From contig CM041292.1 of the NCBI GenBank assembly GCA_023052935.1, forward strand, positions 109,851,147 through 109,915,146: a DNA stretch of 64,000 nucleotides. The letters are read 5' to 3'. Of this stretch, positions 42,705 to 55,537 are shown piece after piece. The DNA comes from Piezodorus guildinii (lineage: Eukaryota; Arthropoda; Insecta; Hemiptera; Pentatomidae). Numbering within the stretch: the first letter of the stretch is position 1; each line of letters opens with the position of its first letter. Below the pieces are notes generated by a model. The model did no database searches. It was not told where the DNA came from and saw only the letters and a list, made by a program, of their open reading frames with translations. The position numbers and the translations under genes are program-made.

Positions 42705-44945
42705 TCGGGAATATTTATCATTATTATTTGACGTGAGCTTTAAAAAATTTAAATTTCCTAATTTGATTCGTGTACACTAACTAATAATATCTTAATTAGT
42801 TTATTTATTTACTTATATTAGTTATTTACAGCTTTTTAGCTGTATATTTAGGCAATTTCATGCACCATTGGGTTGAATTTTACCATCAGCATTGTTAAAA
42901 ATATAGAAAAATTGAAACAATATTTGTTAGTTCAAAGTATACTTATACAGTAATTTTTTAAAGTATCGGCCAATAATCAGAGAGTGAATAAATTATTAAA
43001 ACATTATTTCCTTTTTTTCATCTTTATAATAATTGATTGAAATAGGTAGTGATTTAAGTATTGTTCAAGAGTCTGTTTTTATATGAAATCTATTAAAAAC
43101 GCTTAAAAATGTTGTTAGTAACCTCCAAACGGTACCGTGAAATTAAACATTCCTTACTATATTAAAGTCACGACAGAAAGCATTTGTAAATGTTGTACAT
43201 CTTGGGCAAAATGAAGTCGTTAGTCTCACTACACAAGTGAGGGAATGATGTAATTATATAGCCACGAACTAGCCTGTATCCATGGGAACATGAGCATCTC
43301 TTGAGGATAATTGTGCCGACCATCTTCCTATTTTTCTCATGTTACTCAGTCCGGTATTTACAAACAACTTTTCCATTAGTAACCCTATATTCCACTAAAG
43401 GAGAAGAGAAAAAAGAAAGCGCTTAAAGAAAATGGAAATTATAAATATGAAGGTAGGACTGGGATATAATTCAAACAACGTCCCGAAAATTACCAGAGCC
43501 GAGGTTGATGGTTGCATAAACTTTTACACAACCATGTTCCAGTTTGAAAAGATCCTGCGATCAGTATGCGGGGGGAGTCTTCTTAGCTGAATTGTGAGAA
43601 CAGAAGTTAAATGAGCTAAGACAGGTCCCTGTAGCTGGGAACCTCCTACAACGTTTTCACTTAACTTAGCCAAGAGTTCATTTGCTTACCGCAGATTTAG
43701 AAAACAAAAGATATCTTTACCACTCAAAGAATAAGATGTTGTTTAAATACTAACACAGAAATATCACGTTGAACTACATATACAGTTTTTGTTTTATATA
43801 TCATGAAGCGAACCCATTGACAGCGATCAAGGATTAGCCCTGCATTTGAATGTCTAAATTATGGTTTGTGGTGAAAACACAGCATGTATTCCGAAAATTT
43901 TACTAAGTATCATACTAAATCTACTAGTGTTTTTAACAACAAAAAAAAAAACGCGAATAATTACATTACAGAGAAAAAGAAAAGAAAAAAATAGAAATTT
44001 TATCCATAAATACCCCCATTACTCACTTAGTTTTGAAGATAGCCAAAATATGTAGAGTTTTAAAATCAGTAAACTGCAATAATAATAATAATAAAAAAAA
44101 ACAAAAAAAAAACAAATGATCTTTATATTCAAGTCACAAATTATAATGGATGTAATTCCATCAAAAATCGGTCATTATTGAAGAGAAGAAGAAGAATAGA
44201 AAACAAAATCTTATATGGTCAAGTTACAACTTATAAGAGATGTGAGAAAAAATTTAAGATGTTCTAGAATCAGGAAATTTTATTTGAATGAAAATCGAAA
44301 GAAAAAGAATAGGAAATAGTAACGCAGTCTAGTATAAATGCCTTTGGTTTATTATTTTCAATAATAAACCTTTGTAATCGACCAAAAAAAAGAATTACCC
44401 ATCTTCGAAATTTGAGGGCTTGCGTTTCAAGATGCGTATTTTTAAGTAGAGACATAAATTTCCTACAAAATTAAAAAAGAATTATTGAAATTGGTTAAGA
44501 ACTAGCAAAGAATTATTTATTGTTTTTCATCTTTCATTTATTTATTGCTTTTATCTTTATAAACAGTTATACCCTAATATAGTTATTTGGAAATAATAAA
44601 CCATTGTATAATAATTTGCAGCGTTTTTTATTCATCAACTCAAAAGAAAAAAAAATCATAATAAGGAAATAACTTCATTAGATCAGAAATCAAACACAAA
44701 TACAAAACAATTAAATATTATTCTGTTATTTAGTCTTAAGTAGATCATAAATGATAAACATAATACATAAAGATGAATAGTCATATACGAGGTTCTTCGC
44801 AACGCTATCTGAAACTTAGGTTAAGAAGCATCCATATTTTGCAAAGCATCATTCGCATACCCCTCCTCACCCTCAAAAATATAATTTTTCCAACTTCAGA
44901 CCCATGTATAGTTCAATATAAAACATTTTAATGCAAAGAGTTGAT
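42705..44945. other. No recognisable gene
   Basis: AT-rich sequence. The patch at 43200-43720 has somewhat higher G+C but no domain. A-rich runs lie at 43940-44110. Confidence 0.4.
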
Positions 44946-44949
44946 CATT

Positions 44950-45187
44950 GATCAAGGCCTATGCTCTTTCCTGTTCCTGGGGCCTGAGATTCGAGTCCGG
45001 GCGTGGTAAGCATTTATAATTCTGTTGTGTTAGCCATGGATTGAAACTGGTGAAAGAAATATCTTTTCGAAATTTATTAGAAGAGTGTGATTTTGACCGA
45101 ATCTATTCCTTGCTCATATGTTGACCTAAACAGTACTTCTCGATAAAACACCCAGAAACCCTTAATGGGTCGTAGTTGTGCAAGTTA
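44950..45187 (+). mobile_element. SINE-B copy (tRNA-related)
   Basis: Pol III B-box-like GATTCGAGTCCGGG, then CGTGGTAAGCATTTATAATT, TTAGCCATGGATTGAAA and a 3' end ACCCTTAATGGGTCGTAGTT. The same order is found at 50461-50765, and the 3' end alone at 53757-53870. Confidence 0.65.
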
Positions 45188-46459
45188 TTCAACAGGCAAA
45201 TCATCATAGTTGTGTTAATTATGATCATAATATGTTGCTATTGTTGAGCTTTAGATTTAATAATTGAATTTTCATAATCCGCTAAATTTACATGATCATT
45301 TGATTCCAAAATTTTAACAATGAGATTTTAAAACATTTAGTTTTGACCGTTGATTTAATATTATGATATTTAATTATCTGACTTAATTTGTTGCTCTGAC
45401 AGAATTGATAAGCACCGCTATGTAATTGGAGCTACGCTTGCAACATTTTTTGTTAATGGAGTATTCTTCTGAAAGTATTCCACCCGATGTTTTGTTAAAT
45501 TATGAGGATTAGTACGTGAGCCAAACACCGAGATCTGATTTTAGTCTGGTAACGTTTTTCAATGATTTTCTTTTTTTATATTTCGGATTCATTCAGTCGA
45601 AACATCTGAATTCATCGTTCCATTGCAATTTTGTTTTGTTTTTTTATCGATTTTATTAATTGTTCTTGTTTTATTTTCCGAACAAAACAATACAGGAAAG
45701 CAAAAGTTTGGACTATTTATTTGACATTCTAAATATGTTATCATTCATTTCAGTGAATTACGAATAACACTTTTCTTTTTGCAATTTAGTTCTTGTTATA
45801 AATCGTGTTATAAATTTTTAGTTCTGGTCGTTTTTATCAGTCAGGATTTTTGAAGGGTTTCTAAAACATCGTATATTATCATCTAGCTCTATTTATTATC
45901 ATCTTTAATTGTTTTTTTTACAGTAATTATTAATTTTAAGGTATATAATTACATAATATATCTATGAAATTAAAAGATCTTTTGGTACTGTCAATGGAGC
46001 CATGAATAATACTATACACAAAAAGGTATATCACTTAATTTTCTTTTTATAATTTATCAATATATTTTGTATAATGGGGAGACCACACCAGGGCGCATAA
46101 TTCAACTACAGCGGAATACAAAGTTGTCAACGCAGTGATGTTTTTGAATATTTTTTTACTTCAAATTACGAAATGTAATGTTTGGTATGCTTTATTTGAT
46201 ATGTAGTGTAGAATATAATATAATAGAAAAGAAATTTTTATTCTGGGACTTTGTCCCTTGAGAATAACAGATTTGTACAGTTTATATATAACTATAATAT
46301 ATAACTTGTCTGGCCAACAAGCAAAATGAACATAATTAACTAATATTTACAATTCTGGATAAATATATGCATACAAAATAAAAATAAAATAATTAAGATA
46401 GAAACAATCCTCAGAAAATAATTTTGTTGAACAAAATGAAAAATAAATGAGTTTAAATA
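45188..46459. other. No recognisable gene
   Basis: AT-rich. A block near 46230-46270 (GGGACTTTGTCCCTTGAGAA) resembles 36790-36815 (GGGATTTAGTCCCTTAAGAA), so a further repeat family is likely. Confidence 0.4.
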
Positions 46460-46467
46460 AAAAATAA

Positions 46468-46905
46468 ATGACTCTTAACCACCGACTGAAAGTATTATAC
46501 TCTCTGTTATCAAAATCAATAAAAATTATACAGAAACTGAATACATACACATACCTTCTAAGCCAATATGGACTTACGCTTCACAGATTTTTGATTCAGC
46601 AAAAAAGACACACATACAAAAACTGCAATAATTTCAATCCAAAATTTTAAGACTCATAACGACAGCTCCTTGGTACGTAAAGAACAGAACCCTACATACG
46701 GACTTACAGCAACCAACTGTTGACCAACATACACGAACACTCTATTCTCGTTTTCACAGTAAACTTAACGGACACGACAATAGACTGATTAAAGGACATA
46801 TCAATAGCTGAAATGCCAGTCAGAAGAAGGCTAAAAAGAAGCTGGATGAGGGACCTCCTCTGATAAATTAAAGCCTTGGAAGGGGTGCTGCTGGGCACTT
46901 TACTT
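46468..46905 (+). pseudogene. Jockey-type LINE C-terminal fragment
   Basis: Begins with LNHRLKVLYSLLSKSIKI, then in shifted frames YGLTLHR, FQSKILRLITTAPWYVKN and RTLHTDLQQPTVDQHTRT, LYSRFHSKLNGHDNRLI, and RRRLKRSWMRDLL at the end. QSK-LR-I-APWYV-N is a hallmark of the Jockey clade after the RT thumb. At least three frame breaks are present. The family differs from those at 6495 and 34005. Confidence 0.75.
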
Positions 46906-47284
46906 CCTCATGCCGACCATACCATGTCTGATCTCACATTTGTCCAATACATTTGCTGATTGTCAGACGTAAAACAAAAAGAAGAAAAGAAATAAATGAA
47001 TATTTACTTTATTCTGATACTTATTCTTCTTAGAACAACATACGCTTTACAATAATAAAGGATCTTCAACTGGCTAAGAATTAATGAAAAATTAACTAAT
47101 TAAAACATAAAGAAAAATAATGTACTACAATAATAAGAAACGTAGTCTTCTAATCACAATAAAAGACAGTATAGGTCTTAAGCTTATTTTCTATCAACAT
47201 AACAAGATCACGTGTACATAATGGTAACCATTCAACCCTACTAACCCCAACCGTTTTAAAAATACATTTGAAAGGGGTCACAAT

Positions 47285-47545
47285 GGGGTATAGATTAGCA
47301 AAACAGCTTTCTATGGTCAAGGTTAAACCCGTCAGATAGCCCAAGGGCTTGTTATGGCAGTAAAAAAAAAATCCTTGTTTATGCCATCCTTCGGGAAGTA
47401 CTTAAAACGGTTTGCGATGTCAGGTATTCGTTAAAGGTCCCTTTTCTAATTAAACCTAGAAAGTCAAAGTTCATGAATTCAACAGTAGCATCGTCCGAAT
47501 CACCTTAGAAGTAGAAAAGTAACGTTAAAGGAATAAACAAACAAA
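47285..47545 (+). mobile_element. SINE-A copy
   Basis: B-box remnant GGTTAAACCC, body with CCATCCTTCGGGAAG, GCGATGTCAGGTATTCGTTA and GTAGCATCGTCCGAATCACC, tail AACGTTAAAGGAATAAAC with AAAC repeats. The A-box region is missing or decayed. Confidence 0.7.
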
Positions 47546-48059
47546 CAGACAACACACTTTTTTTCCTCACCCTTTTTTATAATAAACGTGTATTGAAACT
47601 TGTGTCTTTTAATATGTTTGCATAATTTTATTTATTTTATTTTATTTATTTACGGAAGAGACGGATCAAGTTATGATCGTGTAGAAGCGGTCACATTCCC
47701 CTGGCCTACGCTTACAGTTGGCAAGGTCGTTCCAATAACCTCCCAAGGTGAGGCGTGAGGCTCTTGGTCAAATTAGGGCCCCAATCACTCCCCACTTAGT
47801 CCACCAAACTCTTATCGTTTATCTTATGTTATGATGTAATACCTTAAGTATATTTTAAATTAACTAATAATAAATAAAATATAAACGTACACATTCCTAA
47901 ACAAATCAATTAGATAAGAGAAAAAAATTATATTTATTAAGTGACCTCGATTAAAATTTTTTTAAAACTTTCATCAACTTTTTTCAAGGCTTAGAAGGGT
48001 AAAGGCGACGTAAAAGAAATCAGTTTCCCAGGCCCAAGTAATGTTAATACTGAACTAAG

Positions 48060-48336
48060 ATTTGATTATCGAGATAAAATTTATACATATAACACTGGAA
48101 AGACGGTACAACAAATAGTATTAATATTGAAAGTGTATGGAAACTTTTTTGACCTACCATTAACAAGCGACATTCTGCCTCGGTTTATATTAATTATAAA
48201 ATGAAAATGAGTAAATATATTTTTTTATCTTATATTAGTATTAATAATTTGAACATTTGGAAATTGTTAAGTTGAAATTAAATAGCTATACAAAATAAAA
48301 GTATGCTGTATGGAAACTTTTGTGAGTGAGTGTATT
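48060..48336 (-). mobile_element. Tc1/mariner-like element end
   Basis: On the - strand it begins after TA with CACTCACTCACAAAAGTTTC and CATACAGCATAC, and continues TTTCAACTTAACAATTTCC. A second block TTGTTAATGGTAGGTCAAAA leads to ATTTTATCTCGATAATCAAA. Both blocks recur at 10492-11130, so the two loci define one family. No transposase sequence remains here. Confidence 0.65.
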
Positions 48337-48339
48337 TTA

Positions 48340-49074
48340 TATTATAAGGCTACGTTTTGCACCGTTTAAAACTAGTTTATATTTTACTACTGAATGTAAT
48401 CTAATCACACTTCTAAAACACAATAAATCTGATCGCAAGTATTTTGCTTTTTATTAAAAGTGTGTAGTTTTTTCTTTTGTTTTCCTCATTTATTTACAAA
48501 AAAAAAATCTTTTATATTTTAAACCTTTGTAATTAGTTATGAATTATTTTCCGGTCTCATAAATTGGTTTTAATTTAATTATATATGTGTGTGTCTTTTG
48601 TTTACGTGTTCAGGAAAAATTAAAATTGTTTTTTTTTTTTCTGGTATATTGTGGGTTAAATAAATGTTAAATACTTATTCTTTTTTTTTTTTTTTTGGAA
48701 AATTTCTTCAGAAAAACTACTTATGAGTTATTTGTCATAATAACAAATGCTATCCAATAATTTCTTATCATAATAGAGGTGAAGGTGTGAGAATCGGTAA
48801 GGATCTGACATGTATGTTTTACTTCTAATTTTGGTACTATTTATTTATTTCATTAATGTTTTCCTTCTAGCCAATATGCTACCTCTTTTACTTTTTAATC
48901 TTATTTTATGGTTTAAACTGTTATTATTTTTTTTTAAACTAACAGTAGGAATTGCTGCGCAATCTGCTATCAACAATTTTCCTGTCATTTATTAAAAATA
49001 TTGTCATGAATGAATGAAAATCTTTGTGTAAAAATATTAATACTAACCACCAAGGTATTGCAGTTCGTTCGTTT
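48340..49074. other. No recognisable gene
   Basis: T-rich sequence with poly-T runs near 48630 and 48682. The 61-codon frame at 48810 is a low-complexity hydrophobic run, probably not a gene. Confidence 0.35.
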
Positions 49075-49205
49075 ATTCCTTTTAAGTCAATTTATGCTAC
49101 TGTGGCAAAGTAACCATTGTTTGCCTATCCAGGTTTAATTAAAATAGGGATCCTAAACGATTTGGCATAGATGGCTGTTCACCAGCCACTACACCGCAGG
49201 TGCAC
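49075..49205 (-). mobile_element. SINE-A copy, internally deleted
   Basis: Family 3' end TTTAAGTCAATTTATGCTAC, then GTTTGCCTATCCAGGTTTAA and AAAATAGGGATCC. It passes directly to the tRNA-like head (CATAGATGGCTGTTCACCAG, CACTACACCGCAGGTG). About 150 bp of the body is missing. Confidence 0.65.
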
Positions 49206-50460
49206 ATTGATTTTCAGCGTTTATAAAACTTTTTTTGTTATCAGCCCATAAAATCTATTTATTTCAAATATTTACTTAAAGAGTTAGATGAAAATGTCTA
49301 CACAGTTTCTTTAAACCTCACTCTAGCTAGAAGTTTTTTTATCTCTTGTTGGTAATATCTAAAGTGAGGACTTCCTCCTTGGAACACTAAAAGGCTCCTT
49401 ACGGCTTTCCTGCCTCTAATTAGTGCATTCTTTTATTTGTCCGGGACACTTACCCTAAATCAGCTGGGCCGTTATTTCTCGGTGTGTTGCTGATGCCTTT
49501 TTTCTTCAGCAAGTTACTTTTCCTAATAGATGCTCATGTATTTATATTTTATACTACATTAACGAATTGATTCACGTACTGGTTATCTACAGCCTTCTTA
49601 TTTACTATAAATGTACGATATGGGTTCCAGTGCAGTACTTAAGATTGCACTGCTATACCGTTCGGCCCGTCGAAGGTGAAATCGCCTAATAACGGTAGTG
49701 TGGCAAAAAAAGCCGCGAAATTGATAATGGGTCGATATTTCTTCCGTAGATCCGGTAAAACTGAAAGGGAAGTCTACCGTAGCCACACTTCGGCCTCGGA
49801 GAAAAAAAGTCCAGCACGTAGCCAGCGGTCCTCTGGCGTCTAGGGAAATTCTCGCTTCAATGAAAAATATCTAAAAATGAAATCATTTTGTGTCCTATTG
49901 AAATATTAAAAAAAAAAAAAGTCTTTTTTTAGTGTGTCTAATTTATAAATTGCGAATCTTTTTCATTTCTAATAATTAATGTTCCCTTGATCTGAAATTG
50001 ACGAAAAAATACCATATCTTTATATTCTTTTCTTTTTTTATTGTAAACATTATTGAATGAAAATATATAAGTGTTGATATATTTATATAAGATATTAATA
50101 TGTTCCCCTCAATTAAGTATGGATTCTGTTGTTATTAAGCTGCAATAGTTTCATAATAATTCATATTTTTTCTGAAATATTTTCAAATGAAAATATGATT
50201 CGTAGGTTATTTTAAGACAATCAGTTTTACTTATTCATGCAAACAAATAAAAAATATATGAATATAAAAAATAATTATGAGGAAATCTGCTGATCAACTT
50301 CGCTGAGATGCTATGCACAGCATATCAGATCAATCTTAAAGACAATTTTCAAAGAAAAAATATAGAGGGAGATTCTGCCAAATAGAAATACATATACTTT
50401 ACTGATTTCGAAATCGATCCTGGAGATATAAAAATCCAGCATATATAAAAAAAAAAAAGT
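49206..50460. other. No recognisable gene
   Basis: AT-rich with a GC-richer patch at 49610-49850. An unassigned 62-codon frame lies there on the - strand. No motif is visible. Confidence 0.35.
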
Positions 50461-50765
50461 TTGGATAGAAGTCTAGTCTACTGTTCTCCAGGTCCAGGGT
50501 TCGCTTCCCGGCTGTGGCAGAATATTAATTATTCTGTTATTTCAGCCATGGGATATAGAGAGCTTCCTGGGGCACACCCAGCCGCTGTAAAGTGAATACC
50601 CAAAAATCTGGGGGGGAAGGGGGAGAGGAACTAGCTATTGAGCATGTTCCCGCCCTAATCACTTCTTTGCACGGCCGTTTATCCCTTAGTTGGCCTAGAA
50701 ACAGTAGGAATCTCTAGATGTACTCAGCCCAAGACCCTTCATAGGTTGTATTTTTTTTTAACGTT
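50461..50765 (+). mobile_element. SINE-B copy, longest
   Basis: A B box GGGTTCGCTTCCCGG follows a poorly conserved A-box region. Then come CTGTGGCAGAATATTAATTA, TTTCAGCCATGGGATATAGA, a GC-rich body, GCACGGCCGTTTATCCC, GGCCTAGAAACAGTAGGAAT and the 3' end ACCCTTCATAGGTTGTA followed by poly-T. It defines the family with 44950 and 53757. Confidence 0.7.
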
Positions 50766-53117
50766 AGTCCTCTAAAAATGTTTTTCGTTTTTTAATCAGG
50801 TTGAACAGCGTTAATTGCTTGCAATTACTATATTAATATGAATATCACACTAAACCGCTGCTTATGAACTACGATAACTATTATAGACCAGACAAGATGT
50901 GGTCCCTCAGTACCTCCGGAATTATTATATCTTTTAAAACACCATCTTTTTCGGGTTTGATTGCTATCGTGTATGCTGAAGTAATCATAATCATTTTAGT
51001 CCTTATCGAAAACATTATAAAAGTAATAATTATTTAAATTGCTTAATTATTTTCATATTACGTGTATTTAAACAAAATCTATAAAAAAAAGTTTCTTTTA
51101 TGTCATAAAAGAAATAATTTCAACGATTTTGTCAAATTTTACGAATATTTAGAATAAATGTTTTCATAGTATATAACTATAAATATAGTTATAGTACATT
51201 ACTTAAAAAACAAAAGTATTACAGTTAACCAAATTAATTCATTCATTCTTTACCTCAAGAATTATTATAGTAATATTCAACATGTTATACGTCTATATTT
51301 CAATAACGACCCGTCCTATTTGATCCAAAATTGTGTTAATTGTAAAAAAAATATAAGTGAAAGTATTTTTGTTTTTAAACATAATTTACACAATTAAATT
51401 TGAAATATTCTTTCGTTTTTTTACTTTTTTATTTTACTTATATTAAAGAATTTGATAATAAAGAAATTTTATTCCGCGTTAATTTTTTTTTCAAGGAGAA
51501 CCGTAATATGTTTATATAGATAAATAATATATCGATGAAAAGGAAAAAGATTTTGGGAAAAAATCATTTATTTTATTCAGAGTTCTATGTATTTTATTTA
51601 TTTAGTAATCGTTCTTAAGGTTTTCGGAGTAGGCCAAATTTTCTACATATGGTTATTTTCCGTTTTGTTCCATGATACACTCAGTTCAAAAGGTAATAAA
51701 GCTATTTGACTTTATTATGATATTAATAATCAAATTATCACATTCGGTCATTTGTTCTCTATTTTCCTCTTTATCCTGATTTTAATTATGTTATATAAAT
51801 ATTAACAATGTCCCTAATGTGGCCAAAGGTATCTGCGGTCCAGAGTAAAAGAAAATCTTATACAAGTTGTTAATTCCGGACAACTATTGTTTTGACATTC
51901 AATCCAAGCTCTCCAGGAATCGGAAGGCCCAAAAAAGAAGAGATAAGAAACATTGCTGTAAAGTATTGATGATTGCATACTTAAGAAACTTGGATATGAA
52001 ACTCAAACAGTTGTATAACTTCAGAAATAGTGCACCGATCGTACGATTTTCTAAATTTTCAAACCACTTGTTCTAGGCCAAAAAAAAAAAAAGAAAAAAG
52101 AAATTTGTAGAATTAATGACATGAATACACCCTGTTACAGTTAAATGAATCTTGCGTATACAGTGCATCTATAAAGTTCTTAATTAGTTTTATTTATTTT
52201 GAAGTAAGTGAAAAAATATCTTATTCATAATCACGGTACTAATCACATATCATTAGGAAGCAATAAATGATATTAATATAGCAATGAATCTTTTGTTTAA
52301 TTCCCTTCTGATTCATGCCTCTCCGCTCTTGACATTCTACGCTCTCCTAAGGTCGTGTATGATGAGACGTGGCAGGCGGAAGCTCAGGCGTGTTTCGGTA
52401 ATCTGCTGAATTACATAGTAGAAATTTTCGATATCCGTATTTTTGTGAAGGAGTTTTGCCCATTCTAAAGATCCTTTGGAAAGTGTGAAAGTGTAACTGC
52501 GCCGAAGACACCAGCTTAAAGAAAACACTTGCAAGTTCTACGTGTTTTCAAGAACTATTCGTTCGCAAAGACTTTTATTAGTTACTGAAAGACTTAATAA
52601 CATTTTTTTTTTACTCTTTTCACATTTTGTTCTCAGCTTATTCCTGCTTTTATATTTAGTAGTTTAAAAGCGAAACATGACAATAACAATAAACGAATGC
52701 TGTAATATCTAACAAATACAATTATATATTTAATAGCTTAAATTTTAAATTAAGAAGGAAGAAATATAAATATATATAGCCCTTTTCCTCCTCAGTTGTT
52801 TTTATTTACCACACCAGATTATTCCCTATCTTTAGCTTAAAAGTATAATATAATTTAATTTGATTAAAAGTATGATTTTATCTTACAATCTCTTTTTTTC
52901 TGAATATTACACTTATTATTTCATGTTTCATACATGCTTTTCTTAGAATTCACAGTCTTCGGTGGGATTTTGCAATAAAAGCGAACAGATTTCATGAATA
53001 ACCTCAAACTAATATTCAATTAAGTTTAAGCCGTAATGAAAAGATAATGATAAAAGGATTGATGAACTGATGTGCCTCTTCTCTGAAAGGGATGTTTACA
53101 AGCAGATTTTACCTACT
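50766..53117. other. No recognisable gene; one unassigned ORF
   Basis: AT-rich. The - strand frame at 52337-52534 (65 residues, with LSKGSLEWAKLLHKNTDIEN) has a more gene-like composition than its neighbours, but I recognise no family and see no flanking exon. Confidence 0.35.
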
Positions 53118-53128
53118 GTTGTTTTCCT

Positions 53129-53424
53129 CTCCAGTGGCGCGACAGGCCGTGTAGGACCTGGGCCTCGCAGTGAAAACTCTTGAACACTTGAAGTTTACAC
53201 TCACGTTTCACGATACAATTTTTAGTGTAGGGTCATCACTCCCTACGACTAATTTTGTGAGTGGCCACCCTTTGGCTGACGGGTCTCACATACCCGGGGG
53301 AGAGGTTGTGAGTGAATCCCCATTTTTTTACATCCTATAAAAAAGCCCCGCCGGGACTGGGATTCGAACTCAGAACCTGTAGCATCAGAGACTAGCGCGC
53401 TAGCCACTCAGCCACGGGCTCCCC
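53129..53424 (-). mobile_element. SINE-C with tRNA head and 11-bp target duplication
   Basis: The duplication GTTGTTTTCCT is found at 53118-53128 and 53425-53435. On the - strand the head reads GGAGCCCGTGGCTGAGTGGC with A box TGGCTGAGTGG and B box GAGTTCGAATCCC. A GC-richer body of about 220 bp follows and ends near CCTGTCGCGCCACTGGAG without a poly-A tail. The intact promoter boxes and matching duplication suggest a fairly recent insertion. Confidence 0.85.
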
Positions 53425-53756
53425 GTTGTTTTCCTTTAATTTTTTTTTATTTTTATTTTCATATCTAATAATTATTATATTTATAATACCATTAATTTGT
53501 TCACTTTATTTATTCTATGTATTTATTTATTGCTATTTTTTTAATTTAATATATTTTTTTAAAATATTAATCTACTTTTTTTATGTTTTTTTTTTATTTA
53601 CTATTATTTTTTTCTTTTGAATATTATCTAACATTCATTTACTTCAAGTAAACTTATATTATTCTATTAGGCTAATATTGTTTAATTTATTTTTATTATT
53701 GATAATTTTAATTTATTTCACTATAACTATTTTAACTGATACTATCTATTTTAAAT

Positions 53757-53870
53757 TCGTGATCTTGGCCGAACCACGTCATTGCACGGCCGTTGGCCTA
53801 GAAACAGTACGGATCCCTACATGTACTGAACCCAAAACTCTTCATGGGTTGTAGTGGTACAGGTTTTTTT
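53757..53870 (+). mobile_element. SINE-B 3' fragment
   Basis: GCACGGCCGTTGGCCTAGAA, ACAGTACGGATCCCTACATG and CTTCATGGGTTGTAGTGG match the last third of the 50461 copy. The head is absent. Confidence 0.65.
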
Positions 53871-54087
53871 TATTTTTATTTTTTATTTTAAATTAATCTT
53901 CTAAAATGAACATCTCTGGCACTGATGACCGCGATATTTTGTAATATTAAAATCTAAACACTAACCAAATAACAGTGAAACGATTTCCCATCCACCCCAC
54001 TAATATGTATTGAAAATTGTAATTTTAATTAAGCATATAAATTGCTTTAAAAAATATGGTATTCAATAGAAAAATCATGTATAATAG

Positions 54088-54362
54088 TTAGTTTGTTTAT
54101 TCATTTAACGTCTCTTTTATGCCACTATGGCTAATCGGATATTACTACTTAGTCTTAAATTTTGCCTATCCAAATTTAACTAGGATTGAGATCTTTATCG
54201 ATTCTCTTACTTCGCACATGCTCGGGACACCATTTTACATTTCCTCTGAAAGACGACATAACCAAGGATTTGCTCTAACCATAGAATATATTTATCTTTT
54301 TTAGATATTTATCCTATTTCGGCATAGAAGGCTGTTAATCTAGCTGGTACACCACAGGTATC
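54088..54362 (-). mobile_element. SINE-A copy
   Basis: Family 3' end TTTATTCATTTAACGTCTCT and TATGGCTAATCGGATAT, body with CTGAAAGACGACATAACCAA, tRNA-like head at 54330-54362 (CATAGAAGGCTGTTAATCTAG, ACACCACAGGTATCA). The B box is lost. Confidence 0.75.
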
Positions 54363-55537
54363 AAGAGAAAATTACGACTGACTTTACACATGCTGAAGTA
54401 AATAGGCAATAGGCTAGGCAAACATATCTTAGTCTTGCTACCTATTGAACATAATGTTTCGTTTAGTAGTATTGTTTATAATAAACATCATTTCTATCCA
54501 TGCATTACCAATCTATACAATCTCTTTAATAAAAATAAAATGTATCTCTATAATGTAGTATATAATATTTTCCATTGAGAAAATGGAATTCCATTACCTA
54601 TTAGAAATCCGATTTGGAAGGGTTTTAACAAAATTTTTTTTTTTTTTAACTTCACTCTGGTATACAAAAATCATGTTTTAGAATATAAATATTCAGCTAC
54701 CATAAGATATTTTAAAAATCGGACATTTTATATATTGGTTCTTCTTCCGTACAATCGCCTGAGAGTGTCTTCACTTTTTATTGATCTAGTCTGGCAAGGG
54801 GAAGGAAATCGAGAAAAAGAAAAAATTGAGTCTAGTTTGGAGATGAAGTAAACAAACCTATTAGTACTGGTCCGGTCTATGTGTCGCCGAGCCGTCTTCC
54901 TCCAAGACAATCTCTGGCCATTTGTTGTCCTTATATTCTTTTGGGAAAAAGAGACGGAATTATTTCGAAGAATATTTTTGTAACAATTATCTCTAATCAT
55001 AAAGCCGTCTTTATTTTCGACGATCCTTAGGGGGAGTGCCTAATAATAATAAACATATATGCCCTATACATTTTAAAAAGCAATAATAATTATCTTGCAT
55101 AATATATTCTTTTTTTAAATATAGTTATTTAAATTCACAATTGTAATGAAATAAATATATTCCGTAAATTGCAGGAAAATATTAAGTATTTCATGATTCA
55201 CATGTGGAGAAATTACCTATTGGCATCCCTCCATCAATATCCCTCCATAAACATATACAAAAACAGGATGTTTCATTTATGATAGGAGGAGTTTCTGTAG
55301 AGTTTCTTCTCGAACCCCATTCTCTGTGGAATTTCTATTTGAGAGATATATTTTCACACTTGTGGATTCTTATTGAAAATCTAATTTAAATACTATTTAA
55401 TTTTGTTGATTTCTCCGATTCTGAAGGCGTAAATTGCCAGAAACCGCAATCGTACCAGTCGTGATAATGCCTTCGGCGTAAACTCAGGTATTTTTCCTAA
55501 CTCTTCACACGTTACTCACCAAATCCTATTAATAGTT
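54363..55537. other. No recognisable gene
   Basis: AT-rich. The frames at 54728-55000 (-) and 55204-55389 (+) show no motif. Confidence 0.35.

Noticed and set aside
53341..53424. Functional tRNA gene on the - strand
   Set aside because: The A and B boxes are good, but the anticodon arm does not fold convincingly and the sequence continues into a body bounded by an 11-bp target duplication, so it is the head of a SINE.
53426..53620. Hydrophobic 64-residue ORF as a membrane protein
   Set aside because: Low-complexity T-rich DNA gives F/I/Y/L runs in any frame; no start context or homologous motif.
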